From positions 124,001-188,000 of the forward strand of contig JAKFAO010000002.1 in NCBI GenBank assembly GCA_021527695.1: a DNA stretch of 64,000 nucleotides, written 5' to 3'. Source of the DNA: Naematelia aurantialba. Its lineage: Eukaryota; Basidiomycota; Tremellomycetes; Tremellales; Naemateliaceae. The position numbers were made by a program, and so were the translations under genes. This document shows, one piece after another, positions 11,221-22,102 of the stretch (its first letter is position 1; every line of letters begins with the position of its first letter). The notes under the pieces were generated by a model. The model was not told the origin of the DNA and searched no databases. It worked only from the letters and a program-made list of their open reading frames with translations.

Positions 11221-11876
11221 ATGTCGAAAGCAGCTGCCGCGGCGGTGCAGTTTGTGGTACGTCCATCTACAAAGAGGGGGTCAAGTGGTCGCGACTGACG
11301 CGGGGTACAGAAACTGACGGTGCCAGCTGGCAAGGCGACGCCGTCTCCGCCCGTCGGTCCGGCGATGGGTGCACGGGGTGTGAAGGCGATGGACTTTTGC
11401 AAGGAGTTGTACGTTACTCGTGACTTCTACGGCCTTGTTTCCCATCTTCACGTGTGCTGCGGGGTATCCTCTGCACCATTCTTCCTTTCCACTTCTCGGC
11501 AAGATCTTCCATACTCTCCCCGTCTGTCTTTCCAAGTCTCTGCAACTGACCCGCTGTATCCAGCAACGCCCGGACGGCCGAGTACGTCCCCGAGACCCCC
11601 ATCCCGTGCCTCGTGACCATCTCCCCCGACCGCACGTTCACGTTCGAGACCCGCACCCCGCCCGTCACGTACCTCTTGAAAAGGGCCGCCAAGATCGAAA
11701 AGGGCAACGGGCTCAGCCGCGCCAGCACGGCAGCGGGCAAGGTCACCCTGAAACACATCTACGAGGTCGCCAAGATCAAGTCTCTGGACCCGCATCTCGA
11801 GGTCGTCGGCCTGCATAATGTCGCCAAGAGCGTGCTGGGCAGTGCGCGGACGCTCGGTCTGGAGGTCGTACCGTGA
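11221..11876 (+). CDS. MRPL19: Mitochondrial large-subunit ribosomal protein uL11m
   Basis: Exons 11221-11256, 11311-11408 and 11564-11876 sum to 447 nt, 148 residues, right for the family. Ribosomal protein L11 forms the GTPase-associated centre with 23S-type rRNA. The hallmark N-terminal motif is clear: [20 protein letters not shown], then [17 protein letters not shown], and the C-terminal RNA-binding domain with [14 protein letters not shown]. The lack of the cytosolic L12-type sequence and the match to bacterial-type L11 place it in the mitochondrion, although the short N-terminus has no long presequence. It is divergent from PPE1. Confidence 0.95.
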
Positions 11877-12500
11877 TGCAGGACGTGTGACTTCGAAGAG
11901 GGGTGTTGCCTCTTTACAAAGTCTAACACTGATAGATACAAAATCGCTGATCACTTGCGTGTGTATCATTCCTAAGTTGAAGTGATTGAAGCTACAGGCT
12001 GTCCCGCTCAACAGCGAAGGGTTCACCACGGGTGCTGACCATCTGCTAATTTCCTACGCGTGTACGCTGATCTTACGAGCCGACCAGGATTTGTCCGCAA
12101 CAGGTCTTTCTCCGCTGACAACTGTAGTGGGGCCATGTCAAAGCCAAACCACGTCCACATTGAGTTTGGCGCAGGTCGAACGGATTTGCGCTTGTGCTTC
12201 CACGACTCCACTCCCATCCTCATCCGCTGAGGCGCTCAAAATTTCATACTTCATTATATCTTTCACAGGATATCATTTTGGATCAAAACACTAACAATGC
12301 GCCAGACCTCCCCATTGTCCACACCACCCCACTACCCCACCGCCACTCGTACCGCGATACATTTCTTCACAATCCAGGCAACACTAGCTACAATCCAGGC
12401 AACACTAGCTACAATCCAGGCAACACTAGCTACAATCCAGGCAACACTAGCTTACAGCTCTACAGCGTCCATCAGCGCTTGGCCCTCTCTCTCAACCCGA
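11877..12500. other. Intergenic, convergent 3' ends
   Basis: Lies between the uL11m stop and the stop of the minus-strand gene at 12501. Apart from the 21-bp tandem repeat at 12370-12452 I see nothing. Weak open frames here have no recognisable features. Confidence 0.6.
12370..12452 (+). repeat. Four perfect copies of a 21-bp unit
   Basis: The unit begins CAATCCAGGCAACACTAGCT and is repeated at 12370, 12391, 12412 and 12433, the last copy lacking one base. Copies are identical. It falls in the probable 3' UTR of the minus-strand gene ending at 12501. A length of 21 bp keeps reading frame, so the plus-strand open frame across it is only a by-product. Confidence 0.95.
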
Positions 12501-15379
12501 CTAACCATGCTTGATCTTCTGCTTGAGCTTGGCCATGAATCCCGCCTTCTTGCTATTCGCCGAAGCATTGGACGGGGTCCGGCGGTGCCCGTCCTGTTCG
12601 ATGCTGGTGCGGCCGTTCTTGGTCGCTGTTGCCGAGTTGGTTCCCTTACCGTTGCCGTTGGCAGTTGGAGTGTGGCTCGTGGTAGCCGGAGCCGACGGGA
12701 AGACCTTTTCGTTCACACCGTTGGTAGAAGTAGCGCTCGTGGTAGCAGATGCGGCAGGGGCGTCAGACGAAACTGTGCCCGCCGGACCAAGGGTCTCGTT
12801 GGCCTTGGAGTCAGACACCGACGTGTCGGGAGTGCTCGTCTTCTCGGCAGCTCCGGTAGTGGACGTAGCAGAAGGCACAGGCTCGATGATCTTGTCCGCC
12901 TCGGTCTTGCGTTCCTCAAACCGGACGAGCTCGGGGTCGGTGGCCGTTTCAGTGGTGCCAGAGGGAGCGGCAGGAGTAGACGAATGGTCAGCGTCAGGGT
13001 ATGAACCAGGTTCTCGGCTGGTACCCTCTTGACCCCTGGTCGCAGGGTGACCAACACCGGGCAAGTCGCCGCCAGGCGCCGGGTCGTTGATGTCGGAGAA
13101 ACCAGTGCCTTTCGGTGCTCCACTGGCAGCGAGGGTTGCAGCCTTGACGTTCACGCCGTCAGCGCTACTTCGGAATTTGGTTCCTTCCTTGCCGCTGCGG
13201 ATGGCTGTGACGCTCGCCGTGCTGCTAGTGCGGTTGTTCGCGAGCTTGGTGTCTGGGAGACCACTCACAGACGAGACCGGACCTGCCGACGACGACGAAG
13301 GAGCCTCTTCGACGGGGTTAGGGCCAGTAGGTTTGATGTTGGTAGCGCCATGAGCGGCTCCCTGTCCCAAGTACGTCGAGGGAAGAGGCGCGGCGAGGTT
13401 TCCCAGGCTTGGCGCTTCGCGCTTGAGTCCGGACGCGTTGGCCGACTCGGAGCTCTTAGAGATGGCTGCAGCGTTGAATGGTACTTCGCCGGGTAGCATG
13501 CCTTGATTCTGGCCGTCGCTTGGTCCCTTAGGCTCTGCTTTCGTGTAAGCGACAGCCCGCTGGTCGCGCGGAGAATGACCTACTCTTCTCATCGGGCAAG
13601 ACAGCTACTCCTGTCTCAGTTACAAGCCCCGGCAGAGCTCCCACACCGCTGCTGTGCTCTCCGGGCAGAGCTCCAACGGGCTCATCAGACGGCAAGCTTG
13701 TTCGGGGTGCGGCTATTCCGTCCAAGTCAGCTACCGCACAAAGGAAGTATGATGGAACTAACACAGGCCCGTAGCTCCAGAAGCACTAGCTTTGACTTGC
13801 GCCTCGTAAGTCGCCGCCGGCACGCCGATGATTTCGCCCCAGAACTCCTTGACGTGGCCGACGATGGTGTCGGTACCAGATGCGCGGCCTGCGTGATAGT
13901 CAGCATACATGCATTGATACAGCCATGCATTGATACAGCGTAGGCCTTCTTGGACGCGGATTCAACTCACGTCCGGCACCTTGCACAGTCTCTTGGATGT
14001 CATGGACGATTTTCGTGCCTTGCATCTTGGCTTGCTCAAGGATCGCTAGGAACTAGATCAGCATTGGTCTAGCGTCGAGAATCGCGCAAATGCGCATCGA
14101 CGGATAGGGTGACAGTGAGTCAACAACTCACCAACAGCACTTCCTCGCCTGGCACGCGGAGAGCCGGGTGTAGCCAACGCAGGGCTGTCGGATGTTGCGG
14201 GTGAAGCTGGGGTACTTGATAGTGCCCCTTTCAGGCTGGCTGGGAGCGCCGCATACGCTGCTGTGCCAACCTTGCGCAGACCCTCGCCGACGTCATCGTA
14301 GATTGTGGTTGTGGAGTGGACATGAGTTCCGGTGGCGACTGAAGTCTTCAGTGATTGTCCCGAATGCTGGAGAATCGTTGCAGAATGGGGCAAGGAGGTG
14401 AGAAGGAAGGAGAAGGGAAGAATAGAAGTAGGACAGAAGAAAGAAGAGGTCACCGCGGGGAGGAGGAAGGAGGGAAGAGACAAAAGCGAGTGAGACGATG
14501 AGAAGGGTTGAGACGTTGATAGAGAAAGACGAATAATTGGAGAATGGTCATTAGGTGAGGAGAACTAGGGAGGTGGATAGAGGACTCACCACCCCAACCT
14601 CCGGGGACCTCGAGGCCCGGCGTGATCGGCTCATCGGCCCTGGCCTTCTCCGCCGTCGTTCCTGTCGACGCGGCGCCCAACGCTCCGGAAGTCTGAGCCA
14701 ACTGCCTCGCGGCCTGTACGCGCCCACTCAACTCGCTCGCGTCCTTCTCCTTTCCCTTCCCATCGAGGCTTGCCCTCGTCGGCGCGGCTGCGGCTGCCGA
14801 TGCAGCGGCCGCCTTCTTCGCCTCCAACTCGGCCCGGGTCAGTCCAGACGTGTGCGGTTTTCCGGTGGCTGGGTCAATGGTCGTCCCTGGCTTGGGCACG
14901 TTGGGTGAGCTCGCGAGCCCGCCGGCTCCACCGAAACCGAACACCAAGGGCGCTGGGGTGAGTCCTGGCATTGCTGGGTAGACGTATGGCACTTCGGCCG
15001 CGGCTGGTGCACTCGAGGCGGGCCCAGTCGACGTAGGCCCAGCAGAGGAGGCTGTCCCAGTCGACGTCGTAGGCAGAACAGAGGAGGCCGGTCCAGTCGA
15101 GGTGGTACTGGCGGTCGGTGCAGAGTGGGTAGCAGGACCCGTGGCGTCGGTGAACCCGGACGTTTGCGCCGTCGCGCCCGACACCGACACCGACGGGACA
15201 GACGGCACCGGGGCCGTCTCAGCCTTTCCAGTTATGGAGGGGATAGCAGGAAGGGAAGGTAAGGTCGGCAAGGTCGGGTTGGCAGGTCCAGATGGAGCCG
15301 ATGCAGAGGGTCGTCGTGCTGCGGGTTCGGTCGAGGCCGCAGCGTTGTAAGTAGCCGCGATGGCGTCCATTCCGTTCAT
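12501..15379 (-). CDS. Low-complexity Ala/Ser/Thr/Pro-rich protein, unknown
   Basis: At least six exons on the minus strand: 15379-14590, 14338-14132, 14045-13971, a fourth from 13888 to about 13790, a fifth from about 13735 to 13608 and a last from 13561 to 12501. Junctions of exons 1-4 keep phase; the donor of exon 4 is uncertain, and the last intron is 46 nt. The product, roughly 800 residues, is dominated by Ser, Thr, Ala and P. The middle is more ordered and may be the functional core: IYDDVGEGLRKVGTAAYAA, then KIVHDIQETVQGAG and IVGHVKEFWGEIIG. The end is basic (KAGFMAKLKQKIKHG). No signal peptide or membrane helix is obvious. I do not recognise the family. The amphipathic segments could bind lipid, as in stress proteins, but this is a guess. 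Confidence 0.65.
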
Positions 15380-15803
15380 CTCTGTTGTGTTTTCGTACTT
15401 TGATGATGAGCTTATCGTTGACAGACCGTCTGATTGTAGCCGCAGATAGATATTACGGGCCAGAGACAGGACAGGAGGATGCAGGAATCAAAGACAAGAG
15501 AGAGAGAGAGAAGAGATAATGCCCAGTGGCGTTTGTGGGCCAGACGTCATTTTAGTGCGAGACTTGTGACGTCAGTGATCGACGCTACTTTGTTCATTTA
15601 ATAATAATGGGGTCTCGGGAATACCATTACGATTTTTGGCAAGTAGGTCTACAAAAGCTCGTCACGTTCGATGCAAAAGTCGATACAGATCATTGGGTTA
15701 TCAGGCTTGCTACCACCACCTGAGAGAGCCTCCGTGGCATTGTGGCATTTCCCTAGCACTCGTGCAAATCTCCACTTTCCCCAATCCTCCATGCCGTGTA
15801 CCA
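15380..15803. other. Intergenic between two minus-strand genes
   Basis: It contains the promoter of the 12501-15379 gene and the 3' end of HIR1, plus a short GA run near 15499-15515. Nothing else seen. Confidence 0.6.
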
Positions 15804-18800
15804 CTACCATGCATTCTCCTCCGTAGTGGCATTCCGCAGTAGCTGCTGCCAATGATTCGCCAGTCCGCTCAACGCCGTGGATGACGCTATCATCTCAGTC
15901 AGCTTTGATACAACTTTCAACTCTGGCAGCTCACCAAGCATCGCCAGTAATGGCTTTGCCCAATCGCGCTTTGGCGCTCCAAACAGCGTATCCTCCCACT
16001 CCAAATTTTTCTTGTGCTGGTATACCGGTCCGACGTGGTCCTTGATCAATTCCTCGGCCCGCTCTCTGAAGCCCTCTCGCCCAAGAACCCCCGCATACTT
16101 CATGAGCCACTGCCGGTACTCGTCTTTCGAATCGAGCAGGATTGCAGCTTTCATGCGCGACTCGAGATGGCCCATCTCCACGGCCTCGTTGAACCACTCG
16201 GGTCGCTCGCTGGTGTCGCTGGGCTTTGCCCACACCGATAAGAGGTATGACTCGATTTCCGCCAGGGGTCCGGTCGAGATAGACCGGCGGTCGCTCTGTT
16301 GGCTGTGGGCCATCCACCATGGCGTGGCTACAGGCACCCACGAGACCAGACTGGAATCATAGACATATGCACATGGCTCCGAGGTGTAGACGATCGGCAC
16401 TCCGTTCGGCCGGACCTCTAGTCTCAGGAGATCAAGCTGCATCGCCGCGGGATTAATCTCCACATGGACGTCCAGAAGGGATTCGATCGAGACCGGAGGC
16501 ACTGTCGCTCTCATCTTGGTCATATTGCTATCAATCCAGTCAGCGGTTTCAATAAAGCACGACATAACGAGGTGGGAATACTTCAAAGCGAGAGACACTC
16601 ACAACGCCCTCAACAAGCACCGCGCAGACACAACCGCTAGCTGATTACCTTTGATTGCGATCTCACTGATTGGCGAATCAAGCTTTAAACTGGCAAGACT
16701 ATACACGATGATCAGACCACGCCCATCAATATAAGGTAGAGCTCACTGTCTGCCTGCGCCTGAATACACGAAGAGCTCGCCGTGCTCTCCAGCTGCCGCG
16801 CCAAACTTCTCAGAAACCGCCAGAAGAGTAATGCCACATGGGACATAATCGATCCACTGATCTTGTCCATCCCGTCTGAGAATGATCTTGTTGCGCTGAC
16901 CGACTTGCACGGCATTTTGAGCTTCGAGCTCACTCTCATGATATTGCGTCCTAACAAGGCTTTGAAGGCCTGGAAGCGGTAGAATCCTACCGGCTTGCCC
17001 AGATCCAGACGCGACAGGTACCCGAGGGGCTCGTATGGCTTGGATCTCGCCTATCCTTGTGGAACTCCCAGCCATCGTGCGATTTTTTGGCACACGCTCG
17101 ACGCCATCCGCGAGCCCACTGGCCTTGCGCTTGTGTCCCGCTCGGGCGCTATCGTGGTCGCTTTGGCCATTACCAAAGGCCGAATGTGCGTCCCGGAACA
17201 TCCTTGCAGTAGATGCCTGTGCCGCAGATGAATTGGCGAGAGGCTGAATGGGGGCCGAGGAGAACGCATCTGCATCTTGATAGGTGCTGGGCGGACCAAA
17301 TCCATTTGAACCTCGGGAATCGGCGGGATTCGACAAGTCGACTCTCTTCTTGCCATTCAGAGGCTTCGGCTTGGCCTTTCGGGGCTGCAGGACATTTACA
17401 TGGCCGCCGGTTGATGACGAGGCTCCAAAGCCAACCGATGGAGCCAATGGAGGAACAGGTAAGGGACGAGGGGTCGCGCGGGGGGGAGGCTTGAACTCAA
17501 ACTCGGCAAGGATTTCATCGGTTACATTGTGCGGAGCAATGTCCGGAAGCTCAGCTTCCGTGAAATGGACCGCGCAGATGGTGCCGTCGGCAGAACTTCC
17601 GTACAGGCTATAGCCGTCATTAGACCTGCCAGTGTTAGTCTGCTCGTTGATAGCGACAATCAGACTGCTCACCAGCATAGATCCAGCAGAGCTCGTTCGA
17701 AGAGATTTTGGAGAACGACGAGGGGTTTGTGTTTTGTATTGCGCCAGATAGAGATGCTGTAGTCGTCTGCACCGAGAGCAACCAGGACAGACGCATTGGG
17801 TCGGGTATGTGGAGCGTTAGGAGGGAGGAACAAATGAGGGTTGAATGCCTGATTCGTCAGACAACGCAAGAAACCCCGCGAGGAGTGCTCACAGCGACCT
17901 GGATTGTGTTTTCGTGTCCCACGAAGGAGATGTCTGATCCCCATCCTTCACGTTCAATCACGGCTGCCACAAATACGGGACCATTCATCGCATTTGATGC
18001 GGCGATGAAGGCGCCGTCCGGCGACCAGCTGCGGCTAATGTCAGGATGCACGCGCAGGGACTTGAGATCCCACCTCAATCTACGAAAGAAAGTCGATTTG
18101 GGAGAGTTTGCAAATGGAGCTGCGACACTGTGCACCAATGTCCAGGTAGTGACATCCCAGATTTTGACAGTCTTGTCGTCTGACTACGAAGGCGCCTGTC
18201 AGCAAGCGTTATGTGTACCGGCACAAATGCTAACTTGGGTGGCGAGGTAGTTACCGACCGGGTCCCAGGTGACTCCCTTCACGAAATCTCCATGTTGATC
18301 CAACTTGCGTATCCGCTCTGCGAGAGCATGATCGTCAGTGCCATCCATGCGAAATTGCTTCGAACTGACGGAAGGTCGCTCCGTCCCAGATATTGACCAT
18401 CTTGTCCAAGCCTACAGTAGCAAGCATTGAATCATCCCTAGACCACGCGATATCGATGATGTCTGAGGATATATCAGCTAAATCGCAAGGCGACCGCTGC
18501 GCGCACCTGCAGTATGCCCCACAAGCCGAGTAAGGGCTTTCCAGTTCTCGACGTTGACCTCGTCAGACCCGAAGACACGACCCCCACCCTCTCTAATTAC
18601 CAGTCAGCAACGGCGACTGACAAAAACGGATCAGGTGGGCGAGGGAGGATTATGTGGAGCAGGCAACCGCACCCAGTCAGATACGTACGGGTCGACGCCC
18701 CAGATGACAACACACATGTCGTCACTTCCACTCGCTAAGAAACGACCATGATGAGCCCAACGTACGCTCAGTACAGAACCTATACGGTATTGCGATCAGT

Positions 18801-19312
18801 TCTAGGTAACAAGTGAGGGAACCACGGATCGGACCGGTATGTGATGACATTGTACAGAGCAGTTTGGGATTGGCTTCGTTCTCTTCTGCCTCTGAGTCCA
18901 AGATGGGCAGCGTCGACCATATTTTAACCTTTTTGTCTACACAAGATATAGTCAGTGATTCCTCTAATCGGAGCAAATATTTTGAGATGTCTGCAGTCGG
19001 GAGTTTCCCCCCGCAGCTACATGGCGGAGAAGTTGCTTTGACATGGTATGGACTCTACCAACTCACCTAGTCCCCCACTGGCCAGCCTTGTGCCATCTGG
19101 GTGCACGGAGATACTGTATATAGGCGATCGTTTGTCTTTCTCATCTGCAGCAATGTCAGCATGATCTCCTGAAGCTCCTGGTGGCACGATCGGGCAGACA
19201 ACCAGTTGAGGGTACGTTGCAACCTCGGGAGGATCGAGAGTCGGGAATCACGAGATGGTGCAGCATCAAGCTCACCGGTATGTTTGACCCAGTTGGGCCG
19301 TGTGACACGCAT
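15804..19312 (-). CDS. HIR1: Histone chaperone HIR1/HIRA
   Basis: A multi-exon minus-strand gene. The start at 19312 gives MRVTRPNWVKHT; exon 1 is 19312-19276 and exon 2 is 19144-19067, reading YSISVHPDGTRLASGG, the classic HIRA/Hir1 opening of the first WD40 blade (HIRA: WV.H.G..I.S..IHPDGT). More WD40 pieces follow down to about 17670 (for example RSWSPDGAFIAASNAMNG and VALGADDYSISIW). Next comes the linker with DLSNPADSRGSNGFG, then the C-terminal HIRA domain, including LAEIESYLLSVWAKP and EYRQWLMKYAGVLGREGFRER near the end. The stop is at 15804. The HIR complex deposits H3-H4 outside S phase and represses histone genes. I did not resolve every internal exon. It is divergent from MIS12. 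Confidence 0.92.
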
Positions 19313-19764
19313 GCTTTCGCCGACTACGCCTTACTCTGCGAGTCGCTTCCCTCAGCAGGTCTGACTGGAGGAATGGCGAGGAAAGAGGAGAGACGACCAG
19401 ATGAGTGAGTGAGCTCGACGAGACGTCTTAGCGTTTTGGCACGCGCCGTTGCGTGCCTGAAGCATCGATCCCAGATATCCCACGGTATCCAACTGGAGTG
19501 TCGGGAAGCTTCATCAGAAACCATTGCTGTGTTCAGAGAATGTTGATTCGCGCCTGCATGCACTTCAGGTCTCCTTACTGTAGCACGAATGCTCTCTCTT
19601 GTATGCACGCTGGCATCACTAGCGAAGAGTGGAACTGTGGACCACGCAATAGTTCACTTTTATTGCCACGTCATGCTCTTCAGCTTATCAGGCACTCTCG
19701 CGCGCGCGTGTCAACAAATACCTGGCCAATACCTGCGACTGGCGCTTGCACTTCTTAATCCAAG
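19313..19764. promoter_or_regulatory. Divergent promoter of HIR1 and MIS12
   Basis: A 452-bp gap between head-to-head genes for a histone chaperone and a kinetochore protein. No distinct motif found by eye; there is a GCGCGCGCG run near 19700. Confidence 0.5.
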
Positions 19765-21169
19765 ATGGCCCCTCGTAAATCTACATCCCGGGCTGCCGTG
19801 CCAGCTCATGCCGCTCATCCCGAACCTACCACACACAGTCCGAATCCCGTGGCCAGTACGAGCAAGACCACGTTGGACGATATCCCCCCTCCATCCATTC
19901 CTGAAACCATCACACCCGATTATGAATGGGAAGAACGGCCTCGACAGCCTTTGAGCGAAGAGGACCGTATGCAACTCATTCACGAGGTAAGTATCTCCTA
20001 TACTTTGAAAATCTTGGCGATGCGACAGTCACAAGTGCCCGGTATGACATGCCATGCTGATCCTCCGTGCTACCAGTTGGTCAGTTTTCATCCTCGCACG
20101 ATCTTGGACCAGATTACCGAGGCGGCACGGGCAGTCATCTACCCCATCGCGGGCGGTATCGAGGGATGGGGCGAACACCAAGCGGACGGGATGGGGGAAG
20201 CTGTGGAGCGGGAACTGGCCATCGTAATTATCTATCTACGTTGCGCGCGTCTCTATATCACAAGAGACGTTCTGTGTGTCCCGCCTACAGCTGATTCACG
20301 ATCAGGGACTGCACGCGCTGGAGACGCTTTTGGAAAGTCATGTGGACAAGGCTTTTGACAGATTCACAGCGTGGTGCCTCCGGAACGCTTTCGAGGTGCC
20401 TTCGGACCTCGATGTGGTCCTGGTAAGTGGATGTGATCTTGTCAGCTAGACCGAGAGACGCGGGATCTGACCGGTCACTTGCAGCCTTGGCACGCTGGCC
20501 TGGACTTTCAACGAGGCGAACATGTGGCTGCTTTACCGAAGGGCGAGACTGGGGTCGTGGAGAGTCTGGACGAACTGCGAAGTAAAGTGGAACAGGTGGG
20601 TGCCGCTGGCTATACCACCTCGGTTTGGTCACTGATGGATTTGTGGTTTAGATGAGATTGGTGTCACAGCGCTTGGAAGCAGCGGAGAAGGTGCTGGACC
20701 GCAGATTGGAAATTGCCAGACAACGTAAAGCGGAGATTGGGTTCGTGCAAGACGTGCTGGCGTCCTCTGGCTGTGAGTCGCCCCCCTTAAAGTGTCGCAT
20801 GTCACACTGCCAATGGCAATGACAACGGTGATGGTGATGGTGATGGTGGTAATGCTGACTTTGTGTACAGTGTCACCGCTTCCACCGAAAGTCTCGACAA
20901 TACTCGACTCGCTGCAATCACTGCACTCCACCCTCCAGCCATTGGAGATGCAGCACCCGACACTTGCGCCGCCGGCACTGAACGGAAACGGCAAGGCATG
21001 GGAGCTGGGACGCGCAGCATACCTCAACTGGGCTGTGGGGAAGATGGTGGGCGGGCGCGAGGGGGCGGGTGGGGATGGGGATGGGAAGATGGAGGCGGTC
21101 GAGAAGGGCTTGGGGGCGGTTGGAGCCGTCAGTGGGGTCGAGAAGCTCAGTAGGGCCATTGGCGCTTGA
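19765..21169 (+). CDS. MIS12: Kinetochore protein Mis12/Mtw1
   Basis: Six exons: 19765-19986, 20077-20223, 20291-20422, 20485-20595, 20652-20772, 20871-21169; total 1032 nt, 343 residues. Mis12/Mtw1 is a core subunit of the MIND complex, which links centromeric chromatin to the Ndc80 microtubule coupler. Family marks: LVSFHPRTILDQITEAA near residue 75, and the strongly conserved GLHALETLLESHVDKAFDRF with CLRNAFEVP (Mis12: LETLFEK.VDK.FD.FE.Y.LRN...P). A coiled-coil segment follows (MRLVSQRLEAAEKVLDRRLE). The N-terminal 55 residues are Pro/Ser/Thr-rich and the C-terminus is Gly-rich. Intron 5 contains a GATGGT microsatellite. All junctions keep phase, and the start is the only ATG before the domain. 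Confidence 0.93.
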
Positions 21170-22102
21170 GCACGTACATCTTCTCGAAACCTACTAGCTT
21201 GACACGACCATCTTACACGTCTATCTTACATCAACGCTCGGTATTTGTCAGCGTAGACACTGCACATCGATGCCTTGCAGCCATGATCACCGCCGGGCAG
21301 AAGTCGGCTTGGTGTTTTGTATTCCACTAGTAACATAGGTACTCGAGACCGGTGGCCCTATAAAACCGGAAACGGCTATTTCCCAGAATCCTCGTCTCCA
21401 TTATTAACAGTCCCTATGCTCAGAAACGCCAGGGCCACGGCGTGGTCTGTCCGATGGGGCTGCCAAGGCGCCAGGTCCCCCGCCATTGACGTGGTACGAG
21501 ACTATGCATGGCCGCCCCTTGCCAAATGTAATAAAGAAAACCAAATGTTCAATGGGTGTATCGAAGTCATCGACGCCTCGTTGCTGGTTCGGGGAAATTG
21601 TACCGCCTGAACCGCCGGATTCAATTTCCGCAAGCGCAGCCCTAATAGTACGAGGGGCTTCACAACTGGTTAGATCGTCTATAGCGTCGTCTTCCCAACA
21701 GCAGCCGCAACAGCAGCATCCACAACACCAACACGAGCAGCACGCCGAGCAGGAGATACTCGTACACGCATCCACCACGACGTTTCGGTCATCAACATCA
21801 CGGCACAAAGGAATCAAACCCAAAAGTGGAGAGTCGAGGTCAGACGGAGACGGAGACGGAGACGTAGAGATCTCGACTGGGCCAAACATCCCTCGTGTGG
21901 TTTCAGCTCGCCGCTTCCAGTCCCATCCTTCTTCGTTCATCGGCGAGCCGACCTGAGCTGTCTGCAGGGATCGTGCTGGGTTGAGAGGAAGAACGCGCGG
22001 TGTCGGGACAAGAGGCCCCGAGTCGGCAAGCGCTGAATCGCGATCGCTATCTATCATCAGGACCGCGCGCGATATCCGCCAGCTCGGTCGACGCGCTCCA
22101 AC
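21170..22102. other. Intergenic upstream of the PKA gene
   Basis: Holds MIS12 3' sequence and the promoter/5' UTR of the kinase gene. A CAG/CAA-rich tract (about 21700-21765) and GACGGA repeats (21842-21864) create a Gln-rich plus-strand frame (21486-21956) and its mirror. With no splice link to the kinase I regard them as low-complexity leader sequence, though an upstream coding exon cannot be excluded. Confidence 0.5.
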
